Positions 48,560 through 58,486 of a DNA stretch of 64,000 nucleotides are shown here, one piece after another. Every line of letters begins with the position of its first letter. The first letter of the stretch is position 1. The notes beneath the pieces are model-generated. The model searched no databases. It was not told the DNA's origin and was given only the letters and a program-made list of their open reading frames with translations. A program made the translations under genes and the position numbers. The DNA comes from Lysinibacillus piscis (GTDB lineage: Bacteria; Bacillota; Bacilli; Bacillales_A; Planococcaceae), in contig NZ_BRZA01000010.1 of the NCBI RefSeq assembly GCF_026012395.1, positions 1-64,000 on the forward strand, given 5' to 3'.

Positions 48560-48910
48560 ATGAATATCGAATTAACAAGATTTAAGGTTAAAAAAGGTAA
48601 GTCTAAGCAAGTGGATGAATGGTTACATTTTTTGAATGCTAATATGGAGGACGTTCTTGTCACTTTGAAAGGTGAAAAGATGTATGTTGAAACGATTTTC
48701 AGAGAGCATGTAAATGGTGAAGAATTTCTTTATTGGTATTCGATTCGTGGAGAGGGTGGGTTGGCAGTAGAACAATCTGAGCATTGGGTTGATAAAAAGC
48801 ATTTAGTTTATTGGGACGAATGTATAGATAAAACCTTTAAACCAGTGGATCTCAAGACAGAGGTAGTGATGATTCCTAATCAAGTAAGGCAAGCTATGCA
48901 TGAAAATTAA
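48560..48910 (+). CDS. DUF6176 family protein
   Basis: A 116-residue cytoplasmic protein of unknown function with the features of DUF6176: IELTRFKVKKGKSKQVDEWL, EKMYVETIFREHVNGEEFLY and KHLVYWDECID. An upstream in-frame ATG at 48539 exists, but GGCAGGA lies at the right distance only for 48560. The ferredoxin-like fold seen in related small proteins is possible but not shown. Confidence 0.8.
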   Translation: MNIELTRFKVKKGKSKQVDEWLHFLNANMEDVLVTLKGEKMYVETIFREHVNGEEFLYWYSIRGEGGLAVEQSEHWVDKKHLVYWDECIDKTFKPVDLKTEVVMIPNQVRQAMHEN

Positions 48911-48930
48911 AAATAGTAGGAGGTTTAAGA

Positions 48931-49851
48931 ATGACAAATACAAAACCAAACATTGTGCCACATTTATGGTTCAACAAAGAGGCACATGAAGCAGCAGCAT
49001 TTTATACTTCCGTTTTTCCAAATTCACGTATTACAAGCAATACAACACTTCATGATACACCATCAGGCGATGCACATCTTGTGTCTTTTGAGCTATGGGG
49101 TCAACCGTTTATGGCGATTAGTGCAGGGCCCTATTTTACATTTAATCCGTCGATATCCTTTACCGTTAATTTTGATCCGTCAAGAGATGCAGATGCGAGC
49201 GATAAACTAGAGGCAGTTTGGCACAAGCTATCAGAGGGTGGCACGGCTTTAATGCCACTAGACCAATATCCTTTTAGCAAAAAATATGGCTGGATTCAAG
49301 ATAAATATGGACTGTCATGGCAGTTAATTTTAACGAATCCTGAAGGTGAGGAACGTCCGCCGATTTTACCAGCCTTGTTATTTGTGAATGAGCAATATGG
49401 CAATGCTGAAAAGGCGATGAATTTTTATTTATCTATATTCCACAACGCGAGACAAGGGCTTGTTTTACATTATCCTCAAGGAATGGAACCAGACAAAGAA
49501 GGCACGGTGATGTTCTCCGATTTTATGCTAGAACATCAATGGTTTACGGCAATGGATAGTGCCCATAATCATCAATTTAACTTTAATGAAGCTGTATCAT
49601 TTATGGTGTATTGCGATACACAGGAGGACATTGACTATTATTGGCATAAATTATCTGCTGTACCTGAAGCCGAGCAATGTGGCTGGCTGAAGGACCCATT
49701 CAATGTATCGTGGCAAATTGTACCGAGAGCAATGGACGAGATGATGAGTAATAGCACAGCAGAACAAATAGCCCGTGTAAATAAAGCTGTACTACAAATG
49801 AAAAAGTTTGATATTGCTGAGTTACAGAAAGCATATTTAGGGGAAGAATAG
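48931..49851 (+). CDS. VOC superfamily (PhnB-like) protein, two domains
   Basis: A 306-residue protein made of two glyoxalase/PhnB-like halves. The first starts IVPHLWFNKEAHEAAAFYTS and ends with KYGLSWQLILTN; the second starts ILPALLFVNEQYGNAEKAMN and ends with FNVSWQIVPRAM. The repeated FYxSxFxNxR and SWQ motifs mark the 3-demethylubiquinone methyltransferase-like VOC type. Ligand and activity are unknown. The ribosome binding site is AGGAGG. A very strong terminator follows. Confidence 0.87.
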   Translation: MTNTKPNIVPHLWFNKEAHEAAAFYTSVFPNSRITSNTTLHDTPSGDAHLVSFELWGQPFMAISAGPYFTFNPSISFTVNFDPSRDADASDKLEAVWHKLSEGGTALMPLDQYPFSKKYGWIQDKYGLSWQLILTNPEGEERPPILPALLFVNEQYGNAEKAMNFYLSIFHNARQGLVLHYPQGMEPDKEGTVMFSDFMLEHQWFTAMDSAHNHQFNFNEAVSFMVYCDTQEDIDYYWHKLSAVPEAEQCGWLKDPFNVSWQIVPRAMDEMMSNSTAEQIARVNKAVLQMKKFDIAELQKAYLGEE

Positions 49852-49853
49852 AT

Positions 49854-49897
49854 AAATGTAAGCAACAAATAGCCAGATATTTGTTGCTTACATTTTT
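49854..49897. terminator. Strong convergent terminator
   Basis: AAATGTAAGCAACAAATA pairs perfectly with TATTTGTTGCTTACATTT over 6 bases, with T after and A before it. It ends the VOC gene and the convergent putative anti-sigma gene, whose stop codon overlaps it. Confidence 0.92.
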
Positions 49898-50939
49898 AAT
49901 TTTGTATGAAATTTTCTCCCCATTCTGTTAGCATTTCTTTCGTAATGGTAAATTGTTTATGGTCTAAGCCAAGAATAATATCTTTTCCATACCAAACTGA
50001 ATAGTCACCATGTAATGTTTGTAGTTGCATATCAGGCTTGGCAGTTTGGGAAAGGCTCTCCCAAGTCGTTTGCTGAAAAAAAGCATCTACTTGCTTTTGC
50101 ATGGCTGGTAATATAATTGTTTTATTTGCCGTTGCCACTGTTATATCCTGACTAACGACAAATTGCTTCCATCTAGTCTTTGTCTGTACATCTGTCAAAA
50201 AGCTATTTTGTAATAGTACCTCTGTTCCTGTTTTTAGTGATAGTGTATCTCGCTTTGGCATTATGATGACTTGTTCCTCTAATAAGCGCTTTTTTTCAAG
50301 TAACGCTAAAATTCGTGTATTGTTATTTTCGTATAAAACAATAGCGGGTATTGTTGTCACAGTCCCAAATGGCATACTTTCTGCTTTTAATTCCTCCATG
50401 GCATCAAGTAGTAGTAGCTGACCATAAATTTCATGATGAAATTGTGGATAAATTTTCTCATATTGAGGTAATAATGTATCATAGATAAGCTGAACTTGTG
50501 CTTGTAATGTTAAAAATTGTTCTCTATAAGCTGCTTTTGTGATACCTTCCTTATTTAGTACTTTATCAAAAGTAGAGGGTAACTGTGCTTCATAGGTTGT
50601 GATTAATTTGTTTATAGATTGTTTTTGGAATATAATTCCTTTTTGCTGACCGTATTTTACAAGTAATAAATCTTGCTGGTATTCTTTAGTGGCATCTCCA
50701 TCTTGTAATAGACTATACATTTTTAATGTTTCTTCTGAAAAACCTTCTACAGTATAAGATGTCTGCCATTCAGTAACTAAAAAAATAATAGATAATAGCA
50801 GAAAACAGATGAATATAGCTTGTGGCCATAGCTGTTTTTTATTTTTTTGGGGGGATAGCACAGCTTTTTGAATATATGTTTTACTTTGTTGTAAATTTGG
50901 TGTTATATCAAGCAAGCCTTTTTTGATTTCATTCTTCAT
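49896..50939 (-). CDS. Membrane protein next to an ECF sigma factor, putative anti-sigma factor
   Basis: A 347-residue protein with a basic cytoplasmic N-terminus of about 40 residues, one membrane helix (IFICFLLLSIIFLVTEW) and a large predicted extracytoplasmic domain without a recognised fold. ATG 50939, after GGGAGG, is chosen over a longer open frame. It overlaps the end of the sigma factor gene by 11 bases, the usual arrangement for an anti-sigma factor. No zinc-finger anti-sigma motif (HxxxCxxC) is visible, so the role rests on topology and context only. Confidence 0.7.
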   Translation of the reverse strand: MKNEIKKGLLDITPNLQQSKTYIQKAVLSPQKNKKQLWPQAIFICFLLLSIIFLVTEWQTSYTVEGFSEETLKMYSLLQDGDATKEYQQDLLLVKYGQQKGIIFQKQSINKLITTYEAQLPSTFDKVLNKEGITKAAYREQFLTLQAQVQLIYDTLLPQYEKIYPQFHHEIYGQLLLLDAMEELKAESMPFGTVTTIPAIVLYENNNTRILALLEKKRLLEEQVIIMPKRDTLSLKTGTEVLLQNSFLTDVQTKTRWKQFVVSQDITVATANKTIILPAMQKQVDAFFQQTTWESLSQTAKPDMQLQTLHGDYSVWYGKDIILGLDHKQFTITKEMLTEWGENFIQN

Positions 50940-51425
50940 ATAAATCCTCCCATTCACTTGATAATACAGGACGTAGTTTGTCACGAGCTCTACGCAACCG
51001 TGTTCGGATTGTGCTTTCAGGTTGCTGTAATAATGTAGCGATTTCTACTGTATGTAATTCTTCATAATAATAAAGGATAATGATTTCACGATATTTAAGA
51101 GGCAATGCGAGCACGGCCTCTCCAATAGTTGAACGCAATTCTTTTTGTGTTAGGCGATCCTTTTGTAAAAAAGGAATAAAAGGTAATTGTTCTTGAAGCT
51201 GTATTTTCGATAGGACCAACTTTTTAAATAGTCTTTACTACGATTGACAGTCATTTTCGTTAAATAAGCGTGTAGTAGTCCTTGCTCTATATAATTGCTC
51301 TGCGAAAATTTGATAAAAACATCTTGTACAATATCTTCTGCTGCGTGTAAATTTTTAGTATAGTAGTACGCTATACGTAATAAATGCTCACTATGCTCAT
51401 CTACAATTTGGTGAAAACTCAGCAT
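50929..51425 (-). pseudogene. ECF-type sigma factor interrupted by a one-base frameshift
   Basis: The 5' part (from ATG 51425, after GGGAGG) encodes sigma region 2: HLLRIAYYYTKNLHAAEDIV then QDVFIKF. The 3' part in the adjacent frame encodes region 4: LRSTIGEAVLALPLKYREII followed by a helix-turn-helix with EIATLLQQPESTIRTRLRRAR. The two frames overlap near 51204-51207, a run of four T on the plus strand (AAAA in the mRNA). One extra A there joins them into a normal 165-residue protein reading SYRKIQLQEQLPF. It is either a recent inactivating deletion, a sequencing error, or -1 ribosomal slippage. Confidence 0.8.
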
Positions 51426-51499
51426 GAACACCTCCCTTCATTTACTATAACGAATCTACAATAATGCGCGATTCAAAATGCTTTTATCATGGTTTTTTT

Positions 51500-51552
51500 G
51501 AGCGAACTTGAAAAAACCAAACGTAATTACGCTGGCGTATATTGATTTTGTT
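51500..51552. repeat. Dispersed intergenic repeat, copy 1
   Basis: Begins GAGCGAACTTGAAAAAACC and continues ACGTAATTACGCTGGCGTA then TTGATT. It is the same element, with a few changes, as 57690-57748. It lies between the sigma factor gene and the glpD promoter. Confidence 0.7.
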
Positions 51553-51570
51553 AACTTTTTAGGAAGTAAC

Positions 51571-51599
51571 TTGCCTTTTTCGGTGGTCCATATTACAAT
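51571..51599 (+). promoter_or_regulatory. glpD promoter
   Basis: TTGCCT (51571-51576) and TACAAT (51594-51599) are 17 bases apart. The transcript would begin near 51606 and carry the terminator at 51634-51689 in its leader. Confidence 0.7.
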
Positions 51600-51633
51600 G
51601 AGCTTAAGTTAATATCAGGTTTGAGCGAATGAG

Positions 51634-51689
51634 AGACCATCAAAAACATATGTACATAGTCGTACATATGCTTTTGATGGTCTTTTTTT
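51634..51689 (+). terminator. GlpP-controlled leader terminator before glpD
   Basis: AGACCATCAAAA and CATATGTAC pair with GTACATATG and TTTTGATGGTCT (a small mismatch between), followed by seven T. It stands between the glpD promoter and the gene. In Bacillus subtilis, GlpP with glycerol-3-phosphate prevents termination at this position. Confidence 0.9.
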
Positions 51690-51716
51690 ACCTTAAAATT
51701 AAGGAGGAAATGGATA

Positions 51717-53360
51717 ATGAGTACAGCTTCAGCATTGCAAAGACAACAAACAATCGAGGAACTACAAGGTAAAGAATACGATTTATTAGTTATTGGCGGT
51801 GGTATTACGGGATGTGGTATTGCGTTGGATGCCATTGCTCGTGGACTTTCTGTGGCATTAGTAGAAATGCAGGATTTTGCAGCGGGTACGTCTAGCCGTT
51901 CCACAAAATTAGTGCATGGGGGACTACGTTACTTAAAGCAATTTGAAGTGAAGGAGGTAGCTGAGTTAGGGAAAGAGCGTGCGATTGTTTATGAAAATGG
52001 TCCACATGTGACAACACCTGTTTGGATGCTATTGCCTTTCCATAAAGGTGGGACATTCGGGAGATATTCCACAAATGTTGGTTTACGTGTCTACGATTTT
52101 TTAGCAGGTGTGAAACGTTCAGAGCGTCGCTATATGTTAAATGCGAGGAAAACGATTGAAAAAGAGCCACTAGTGAAAACAACAGGCCTACTAGGCGGTG
52201 GCGTTTATGTAGAATATCGTACAGATGATGCACGTCTAACAATTGAAGTGGCAAAAGCAGCGATTGCGAAAGGTGCTACATTAATTAATTATGTCAAAGC
52301 AGAAAACTTCCTTTACAATGAACGTCGCCAAATCAATGGTATCGTAGCGAATGATTTAATTGCCAACAGCCCATTCAATATCCGTGCAAAGGCAGTTGTC
52401 AATGCAGCTGGTCCATGGGTTGATGATGTTCGTACAATTGAAGGGAAGCAATCAGGAAAGCATCTCATTTTATCTAAAGGTGTACATATCGTGTTTGATG
52501 AGGCGAAATTCCCGTTACATCAAGCGGTTTATTTTGATACACCAGATGGCCGTATGGTATTTGCGATTCCTCGTCATGGTAAAACATATGTTGGTACAAC
52601 GGATACGTTTTATGAGGGAGATCCTCGTAATATGGATATTCACCAGGAGGACCGAGATTACATTATGAAGGCGATTCATTATATGTTCCCAAATGTTAAG
52701 GTGACGGATGCAGATATTGAGTCAAGCTGGGCAGGTGTTCGTCCGTTAATCCATGAGGATGGAAAAAATCCATCTGAAATTTCTCGTAAAGATGAGGTTT
52801 GGGTATCACCATCAGGTCTTGTGACGATTGCAGGTGGAAAGCTAACAGGCTATCGTAAAATGGCTGAAACCGTATTAAATACAATAGCAAAAGATTTAGA
52901 GCAACAATTTGGTATTCAATCTTCTCCATGTACGACAAAACATATTCCGATTTCTGGCGGGGATATTGGTGGCTCTAAAAAACTCCATGCTTTCTTATAT
53001 GATCGTACAAGGGTTGGAAAAAAATTGGGCTTATCTGAGGAAGAAGCGAAATTTTTAACACAACATTATGGTAGCAATGTGGATATTGTATTTGACTATG
53101 TAAAAGAAGCACATCCTGTTTTACCAGCTTGGCTCTATGCTCAATTAATGTATGGCATTGAGCATGAAATGGTTGTGCATCCAAATGATTTCATGATTCG
53201 CCGTACAGCTTATATGTTCTTTAATATGGCTGCTGTGAAGCAATATAAAGATGCTATTTTAGATGAAATGGCAAAACAGCTTAGCTGGTCAGCGGAGCAA
53301 CGTGCTCAATATGAAAAAGATGTAGAAAAAGAAATTACACGCGCTACGACTGCGTTATAA
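51717..53360 (+). CDS. glpD: Aerobic glycerol-3-phosphate dehydrogenase (GlpD)
   Basis: A membrane-associated flavoenzyme that oxidises glycerol-3-phosphate to dihydroxyacetone phosphate and passes electrons to quinone. The 547-residue protein has the FAD-binding LLVIGGGITGCGIALDAIAR, then FAAGTSSRSTKLVHGGLRYL, and TIAGGKLTGYRKMAE, all GlpD signatures. The ATG follows AAGGAGG. Expression is predicted to depend on read-through of the leader terminator. In Bacillus subtilis glpD comes after glpK; here it comes first. Confidence 0.96.
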   Translation: MSTASALQRQQTIEELQGKEYDLLVIGGGITGCGIALDAIARGLSVALVEMQDFAAGTSSRSTKLVHGGLRYLKQFEVKEVAELGKERAIVYENGPHVTTPVWMLLPFHKGGTFGRYSTNVGLRVYDFLAGVKRSERRYMLNARKTIEKEPLVKTTGLLGGGVYVEYRTDDARLTIEVAKAAIAKGATLINYVKAENFLYNERRQINGIVANDLIANSPFNIRAKAVVNAAGPWVDDVRTIEGKQSGKHLILSKGVHIVFDEAKFPLHQAVYFDTPDGRMVFAIPRHGKTYVGTTDTFYEGDPRNMDIHQEDRDYIMKAIHYMFPNVKVTDADIESSWAGVRPLIHEDGKNPSEISRKDEVWVSPSGLVTIAGGKLTGYRKMAETVLNTIAKDLEQQFGIQSSPCTTKHIPISGGDIGGSKKLHAFLYDRTRVGKKLGLSEEEAKFLTQHYGSNVDIVFDYVKEAHPVLPAWLYAQLMYGIEHEMVVHPNDFMIRRTAYMFFNMAAVKQYKDAILDEMAKQLSWSAEQRAQYEKDVEKEITRATTAL

Positions 53361-53363
53361 TAA

Positions 53364-53397
53364 AAAAGGTCGCCTTATTCATGGGGGGCGACCTTTT
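53364..53397 (+). terminator. Terminator after glpD
   Basis: AAAAGGTCGCC pairs with GGCGACCTTTT over 12 bases. It separates glpD from glpP. Confidence 0.88.
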
Positions 53398-53422
53398 ACC
53401 TTATTGAAGGAAGGAGAATGGT

Positions 53423-53980
53423 ATGCATTTTGATAACCAGCAAATCATTCCTGCCGCCCGTACGGTTAAGCAGTTTGATGAAATATTAGAAAGTCCGTTT
53501 ACTTATATTGTTTTATTAGAAGTGCATATTAGTTTACTAATATCTTTAAAGCGTGAAGCAGAACGACGAGGTAAAAAGTTAATTATCCATGCAGATTTGA
53601 TTCATGGTTTAAAAACAGATAATTTTGCAGCAGATTTTTTATGTAATGATATTCGTCCTGCTGGTATTATTTCTACACGCTCTAATATGTTAATTAAAGC
53701 GAAAGCACGTGGTATTATGGCTATTCAGCGTGTATTTTTAATCGATACGATTGCACTTGAAAAAAGTTATTCAATGATTGAGGCAGCACAGCCAGATTAT
53801 ATTGAGCTACTACCAGGGATTATTCCTTCTATGATTCAGGAAGTACATGAACGTACAAATATTCCTGTGATTACAGGTGGTTTAGTACGTACTATAGATA
53901 ATATAGAAGAAGCTTTAACTTGCGGAGCCATTGCCATCACAACATCTAATAAAAAATTGTGGGAAAATTTCAAAAAATAG
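53423..53980 (+). CDS. glpP: Glycerol uptake operon antiterminator regulatory protein (GlpP)
   Basis: A 185-residue TIM-barrel-like RNA-binding antiterminator activated by glycerol-3-phosphate. The recognisable blocks are IIPAARTVKQFDEILES, KKLIIHADLIHGLKTDNFAA, GIISTRSNMLIKAKARGIMA, and PVITGGLVRT with the phosphate-binding GG. It lies between the two transcription units (glpD and glpFK) whose leader terminators it should control. The ATG follows AAGGAGAA. Confidence 0.95.
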   Translation: MHFDNQQIIPAARTVKQFDEILESPFTYIVLLEVHISLLISLKREAERRGKKLIIHADLIHGLKTDNFAADFLCNDIRPAGIISTRSNMLIKAKARGIMAIQRVFLIDTIALEKSYSMIEAAQPDYIELLPGIIPSMIQEVHERTNIPVITGGLVRTIDNIEEALTCGAIAITTSNKKLWENFKK

Positions 53981-54009
53981 TTGACTATGTATGTTTTTTT
54001 CTCTACAAT
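53981..54009 (+). promoter_or_regulatory. glpFK promoter
   Basis: TTGACT (53981-53986) and TACAAT (54004-54009) are exactly 17 bases apart, starting at the base after the glpP stop codon. Confidence 0.75.
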
Positions 54010-54038
54010 GAATACAAGTTCATAAGCGCGTGGTTAGG

Positions 54039-54106
54039 AAAAGGAACCCACATTTATTCATCTACATGTATCTATGTAGTTTGATTAAGTGTGGGTTCCT
54101 TTTTGT
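54039..54106 (+). terminator. GlpP-controlled leader terminator before glpF
   Basis: AAAAGGAACCCACA pairs with TGTGGGTTCCTTTT, enclosing a second small stem (CTACAT with ATGTAG), and is followed by T. It lies between the glpFK promoter and glpF, the second antitermination site of the regulon. Confidence 0.88.
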
Positions 54107-54141
54107 TTTCCATGTGCACTATCACAAAGGGGGACTTCAAT

Positions 54142-56464
<2,323 letters not shown>

Positions 56465-56476
56465 GTCTTTAGTTTG

Positions 56477-56511
56477 AGCGAATCTCCTGTGTGGGAGATT
56501 CGCTTTTTTTG
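56477..56511 (+). terminator. Terminator after glpK
   Basis: AGCGAATCTCC pairs perfectly with GGAGATTCGCT over 6 bases and is followed by seven T. Confidence 0.92.
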
Positions 56512-56513
56512 CT

Positions 56514-56577
56514 GGGATGGATAGAATGGCAAATGTGACGGATAGAATGTTAAAAGTGACCGATAGAACTGCCCAAA
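56514..56577. repeat. Three tandem 21-base units of the GTGACGGATAGAA-type repeat
   Basis: Units begin at 56514, 56535 and 56556, 21 bases apart, each with a GATAGAA core. The same unit and spacing occur at 30869-30904. The third unit runs into the TATAAT at 56587-56592 that probably serves the next gene. Confidence 0.75.
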
Positions 56578-56627
56578 GGCAAATGTTATAATAAAAAGAA
56601 GTTTGCAAAAAGAGAGGATTTTACAAA

Positions 56628-57110
56628 ATGACGAATAATGATTTATTAATTCGACTGCGATATGCGCTTGATATTAAAAATATAGATATGGTGGAAATTT
56701 TTAAGCTTGGTGGCATGGATTTTACCAAAGAAGATGTATTAAATATGCTCATAAAAGTAGAGGAGCAAGAAGATGCACCTGAAGAATTTATCAAAGTCAA
56801 TAATAAAATGCTGGAAGCCTTCTTAAATGGCTTTATTATTTTTAAGCGTGGACAGAAGCCAGGAGAAGAGGGACCACCACCTGCTACAGGGAAAGAAAGC
56901 CGCAACAATGTTTTATTGAAAAAGGTCAAAATTGCATTAGCTCTGACGACTGAAGATATGCTAGAGATGATGTATGAGGGCGGTATTACTGTATCGAAGG
57001 GCGAGCTAGGTGCGATTTTACGCAATCCAAGCCATCGTAATTATAAAGAATGTAAAGATAGCTTTGTTCGTTACTTTTTACGGGGCTTAACAGATAAATA
57101 TCGAGGGTAG
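56628..57110 (+). CDS. DUF1456 family protein (YehS-like)
   Basis: A 160-residue cytoplasmic protein with the duplicated DUF1456 domain. The first half is NNDLLIRLRYALDIKNIDMV through FLNGFIIFKRG; the second is RNNVLLKKVKIALALTTEDM through FVRYFLRGLTDKYRG. A proline-rich linker (GEEGPPPATGKE) joins them. The function of YehS-type proteins is unknown. The ATG follows AGAGAGGA. A hairpin (AAATATCGAG with CTCGATATTT) overlaps the stop codon but lacks a good T-run. Confidence 0.9.
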   Translation: MTNNDLLIRLRYALDIKNIDMVEIFKLGGMDFTKEDVLNMLIKVEEQEDAPEEFIKVNNKMLEAFLNGFIIFKRGQKPGEEGPPPATGKESRNNVLLKKVKIALALTTEDMLEMMYEGGITVSKGELGAILRNPSHRNYKECKDSFVRYFLRGLTDKYRG

Positions 57111-57151
57111 TACTCTCGATATTTAAAAATGAAAGCGCTTCATTTTTCTTG

Positions 57152-57180
57152 TTGACAATTGTGACGAAAATGTGTATTCT
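57152..57180 (+). promoter_or_regulatory. Strong sigma-A promoter with flanking inverted repeat
   Basis: TTGACA (57152-57157) and TATTCT (57175-57180) are 17 bases apart. TTGTGAC (57159-57165), inside the spacer, and GTCACAA (57199-57205), after the likely start, form an inverted repeat around the -10 region, which looks like an operator pair. A near-cre sequence, TGAAAGCGCTTCA, lies just upstream. Confidence 0.65.
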
Positions 57181-57242
57181 TTAATTAGACATAAAGTTGT
57201 CACAAAAGGGAAAGAAATGTTTCTTACATAGGGGTGTTTTTT

Positions 57243-57437
57243 ATGAACTATTTTGACATTGTATTAGTTGCGATTGCCTGTGTAACAACGCCACTAATTG
57301 TTGCAGTGATTGTGGATATTTTTTATGCAGAAAAAAGAAAAGTACGTTTTTCTTTACGTCGTGCCTCAGTATGGTATGTAGGTATGTTTGCACTATCATT
57401 TATACCATCTGTTTTACTACTTACACAAAATAGTTAA
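57243..57437 (+). CDS. Small membrane protein with two helices
   Basis: A 64-residue protein starting MNYFDIVLVAIACVTTPLIV, with a second hydrophobic segment near the end (VGMFALSFIPSVLLL) and a basic stretch between them (EKRKVRFSLRR). I do not recognise the family. It has its own strong promoter with an operator-like inverted repeat, a TAGGGGTG ribosome binding site and its own terminator, so it is a single-gene unit. An in-frame ATG three codons upstream is less likely because it overlaps the ribosome binding site. Confidence 0.75.
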   Translation: MNYFDIVLVAIACVTTPLIVAVIVDIFYAEKRKVRFSLRRASVWYVGMFALSFIPSVLLLTQNS

Positions 57438-57458
57438 ATATGAAACATTAAGGGGTAA

Positions 57459-57499
57459 CAACCACAGCGTTTGTCATGGGACGCTGTGGTTGTTTTTTA
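57459..57499 (+). terminator. Terminator after the small membrane protein gene
   Basis: CAACCACAGCGT pairs perfectly with ACGCTGTGGTTG over 10 bases and is followed by six T. Confidence 0.92.
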
Positions 57500-57511
57500 T
57501 CTTGGTTAAAC

Positions 57512-57644
57512 AAATGTTTTCTGTGCGAAAGCATAGTGTAACGTGAGCAACAGCAGCAAATATTTTCTGTGCGAAAGCGTGAGTGAAACGTAGCGACAGC
57601 AACAAATGTTTTCTGTGCGAAAATGAAGCGACAGCGTTAACAAG
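57512..57644. repeat. Three tandem 46-base repeat units
   Basis: Units start at 57512, 57558 and 57604, exactly 46 bases apart. Each begins AAATRTTTTCTGTGCGAAA and continues with a variable part ending in AGCAACAGCAGC or AGCGACAGCAAC; the third is truncated and diverges. No coding frame spans them. It looks like an intergenic repeat family of this genome, not CRISPR. Confidence 0.8.
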
Positions 57645-57689
57645 CCGTTGTCACAGGATGTGATGCTTTTAGGCTAACTTCCTTTATAT

Positions 57690-57748
57690 GAGCGAACTCG
57701 AAAAAATCCAGACGCAATTACGCTGAAGCGTAATTGATTAGAATGAAC
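57690..57748. repeat. Dispersed intergenic repeat, copy 2
   Basis: Begins GAGCGAACTCGAAAAAATCC and contains a perfect palindrome, CAATTACGCT against AGCGTAATTG with a two-base loop. It matches 51500-51552 with a few differences. Together with the 46-base repeats it fills the 300 bases before the next gene. Confidence 0.75.
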
Positions 57749-57798
57749 AGAGCACTTTTTGAATATATTTCAGAAAAAGCTATTTTTGAAGGTGTGAG

Positions 57799-58455
57799 AT
57801 GAATGCAAACTTTTTTCTGATAGTGCTAGGTATCATTTATCTTTTATTAGCAGCAGCTGTTGAGACGGCTATACTGAGTACACTATATGGCTGGATTGGC
57901 TTTGTCTTAATCCTGTTTGGCAGTATTCGCTATATAAAGAAATACTATAGAGCGACACAGGTACGGAGAGCGCAACAGTCAGTCAGTGAAGATGAATTCA
58001 AAGCCATACCACATACACAATGTCTACTAGCAGAGGATGCTTTAAGTGCTTTATTATTGAATGAACCATCCAGTACAATGATTTTCGCAACTAGAGAAAG
58101 TTTGACAGAAGATATCGCCATGAAAAATATTTCCTTTCATAAAATTTATGAAGTGGCAATTGTAGAAGACGATATGGTTATTGCCCATACATGTCATCAG
58201 CTCATTAGCGATAGTTTACTTGCCATAGTAGAGGATGAAGAGGAAAGTGAAGCTGTCAATAAACTAGCTTTGCAAATTGTGGTAGATAATTTAACAACAC
58301 CTATTTTAGAATATGTATTTATTGACAATGATAAAGCTATCGCACGAGCAGACGATGCTTATCAGGAGCAAGAGGCATTATGTGAAGAATGGTTTCAAAA
58401 AATAAGTATTATTATTAAACGCCATGAGCTAGAACGAGTGCCAATACGTTCATAA
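57799..58455 (+). CDS. Uncharacterised membrane protein with acidic cytoplasmic domain
   Basis: A 218-residue protein. Two hydrophobic helices (about 5-22 and 25-43) form an N-terminal hairpin, followed by a basic edge (RYIKKYYRATQVRR) and an acidic domain of about 160 residues with VAIVEDDMVIAHTCHQLISD and IVEDEEESEAVNK. I do not recognise the family. The ATG follows GAAGGTG. A terminator overlaps the stop codon. Confidence 0.75.
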   Translation: MNANFFLIVLGIIYLLLAAAVETAILSTLYGWIGFVLILFGSIRYIKKYYRATQVRRAQQSVSEDEFKAIPHTQCLLAEDALSALLLNEPSSTMIFATRESLTEDIAMKNISFHKIYEVAIVEDDMVIAHTCHQLISDSLLAIVEDEEESEAVNKLALQIVVDNLTTPILEYVFIDNDKAIARADDAYQEQEALCEEWFQKISIIIKRHELERVPIRS

Positions 58456-58486
58456 AAAGCGACCTGATAGCCTAGGTCGCTTTTTT
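58454..58486. terminator. Convergent terminator
   Basis: AAAAAGCGACCT pairs perfectly with AGGTCGCTTTTT. It serves the gene ending at 58455 and the minus-strand peptidase gene ending at 58472 within the loop. Confidence 0.9.

Noticed and set aside
51204-51207. Programmed -1 frameshift in the sigma factor
   Set aside because: The slippery run is only four A and no stimulatory structure is apparent; an indel is the simpler explanation, though it was not excluded.
57130-57143. CcpA cre site
   Set aside because: TGAAAGCGCTTCA is one base short of the 14-base cre consensus, so I mention it only as cre-like.
57512-57644. CRISPR-like array
   Set aside because: The units are directly adjacent with 46-base period, partly variable inside the unit, with no constant repeat and unique spacer structure, and no cas genes are nearby.
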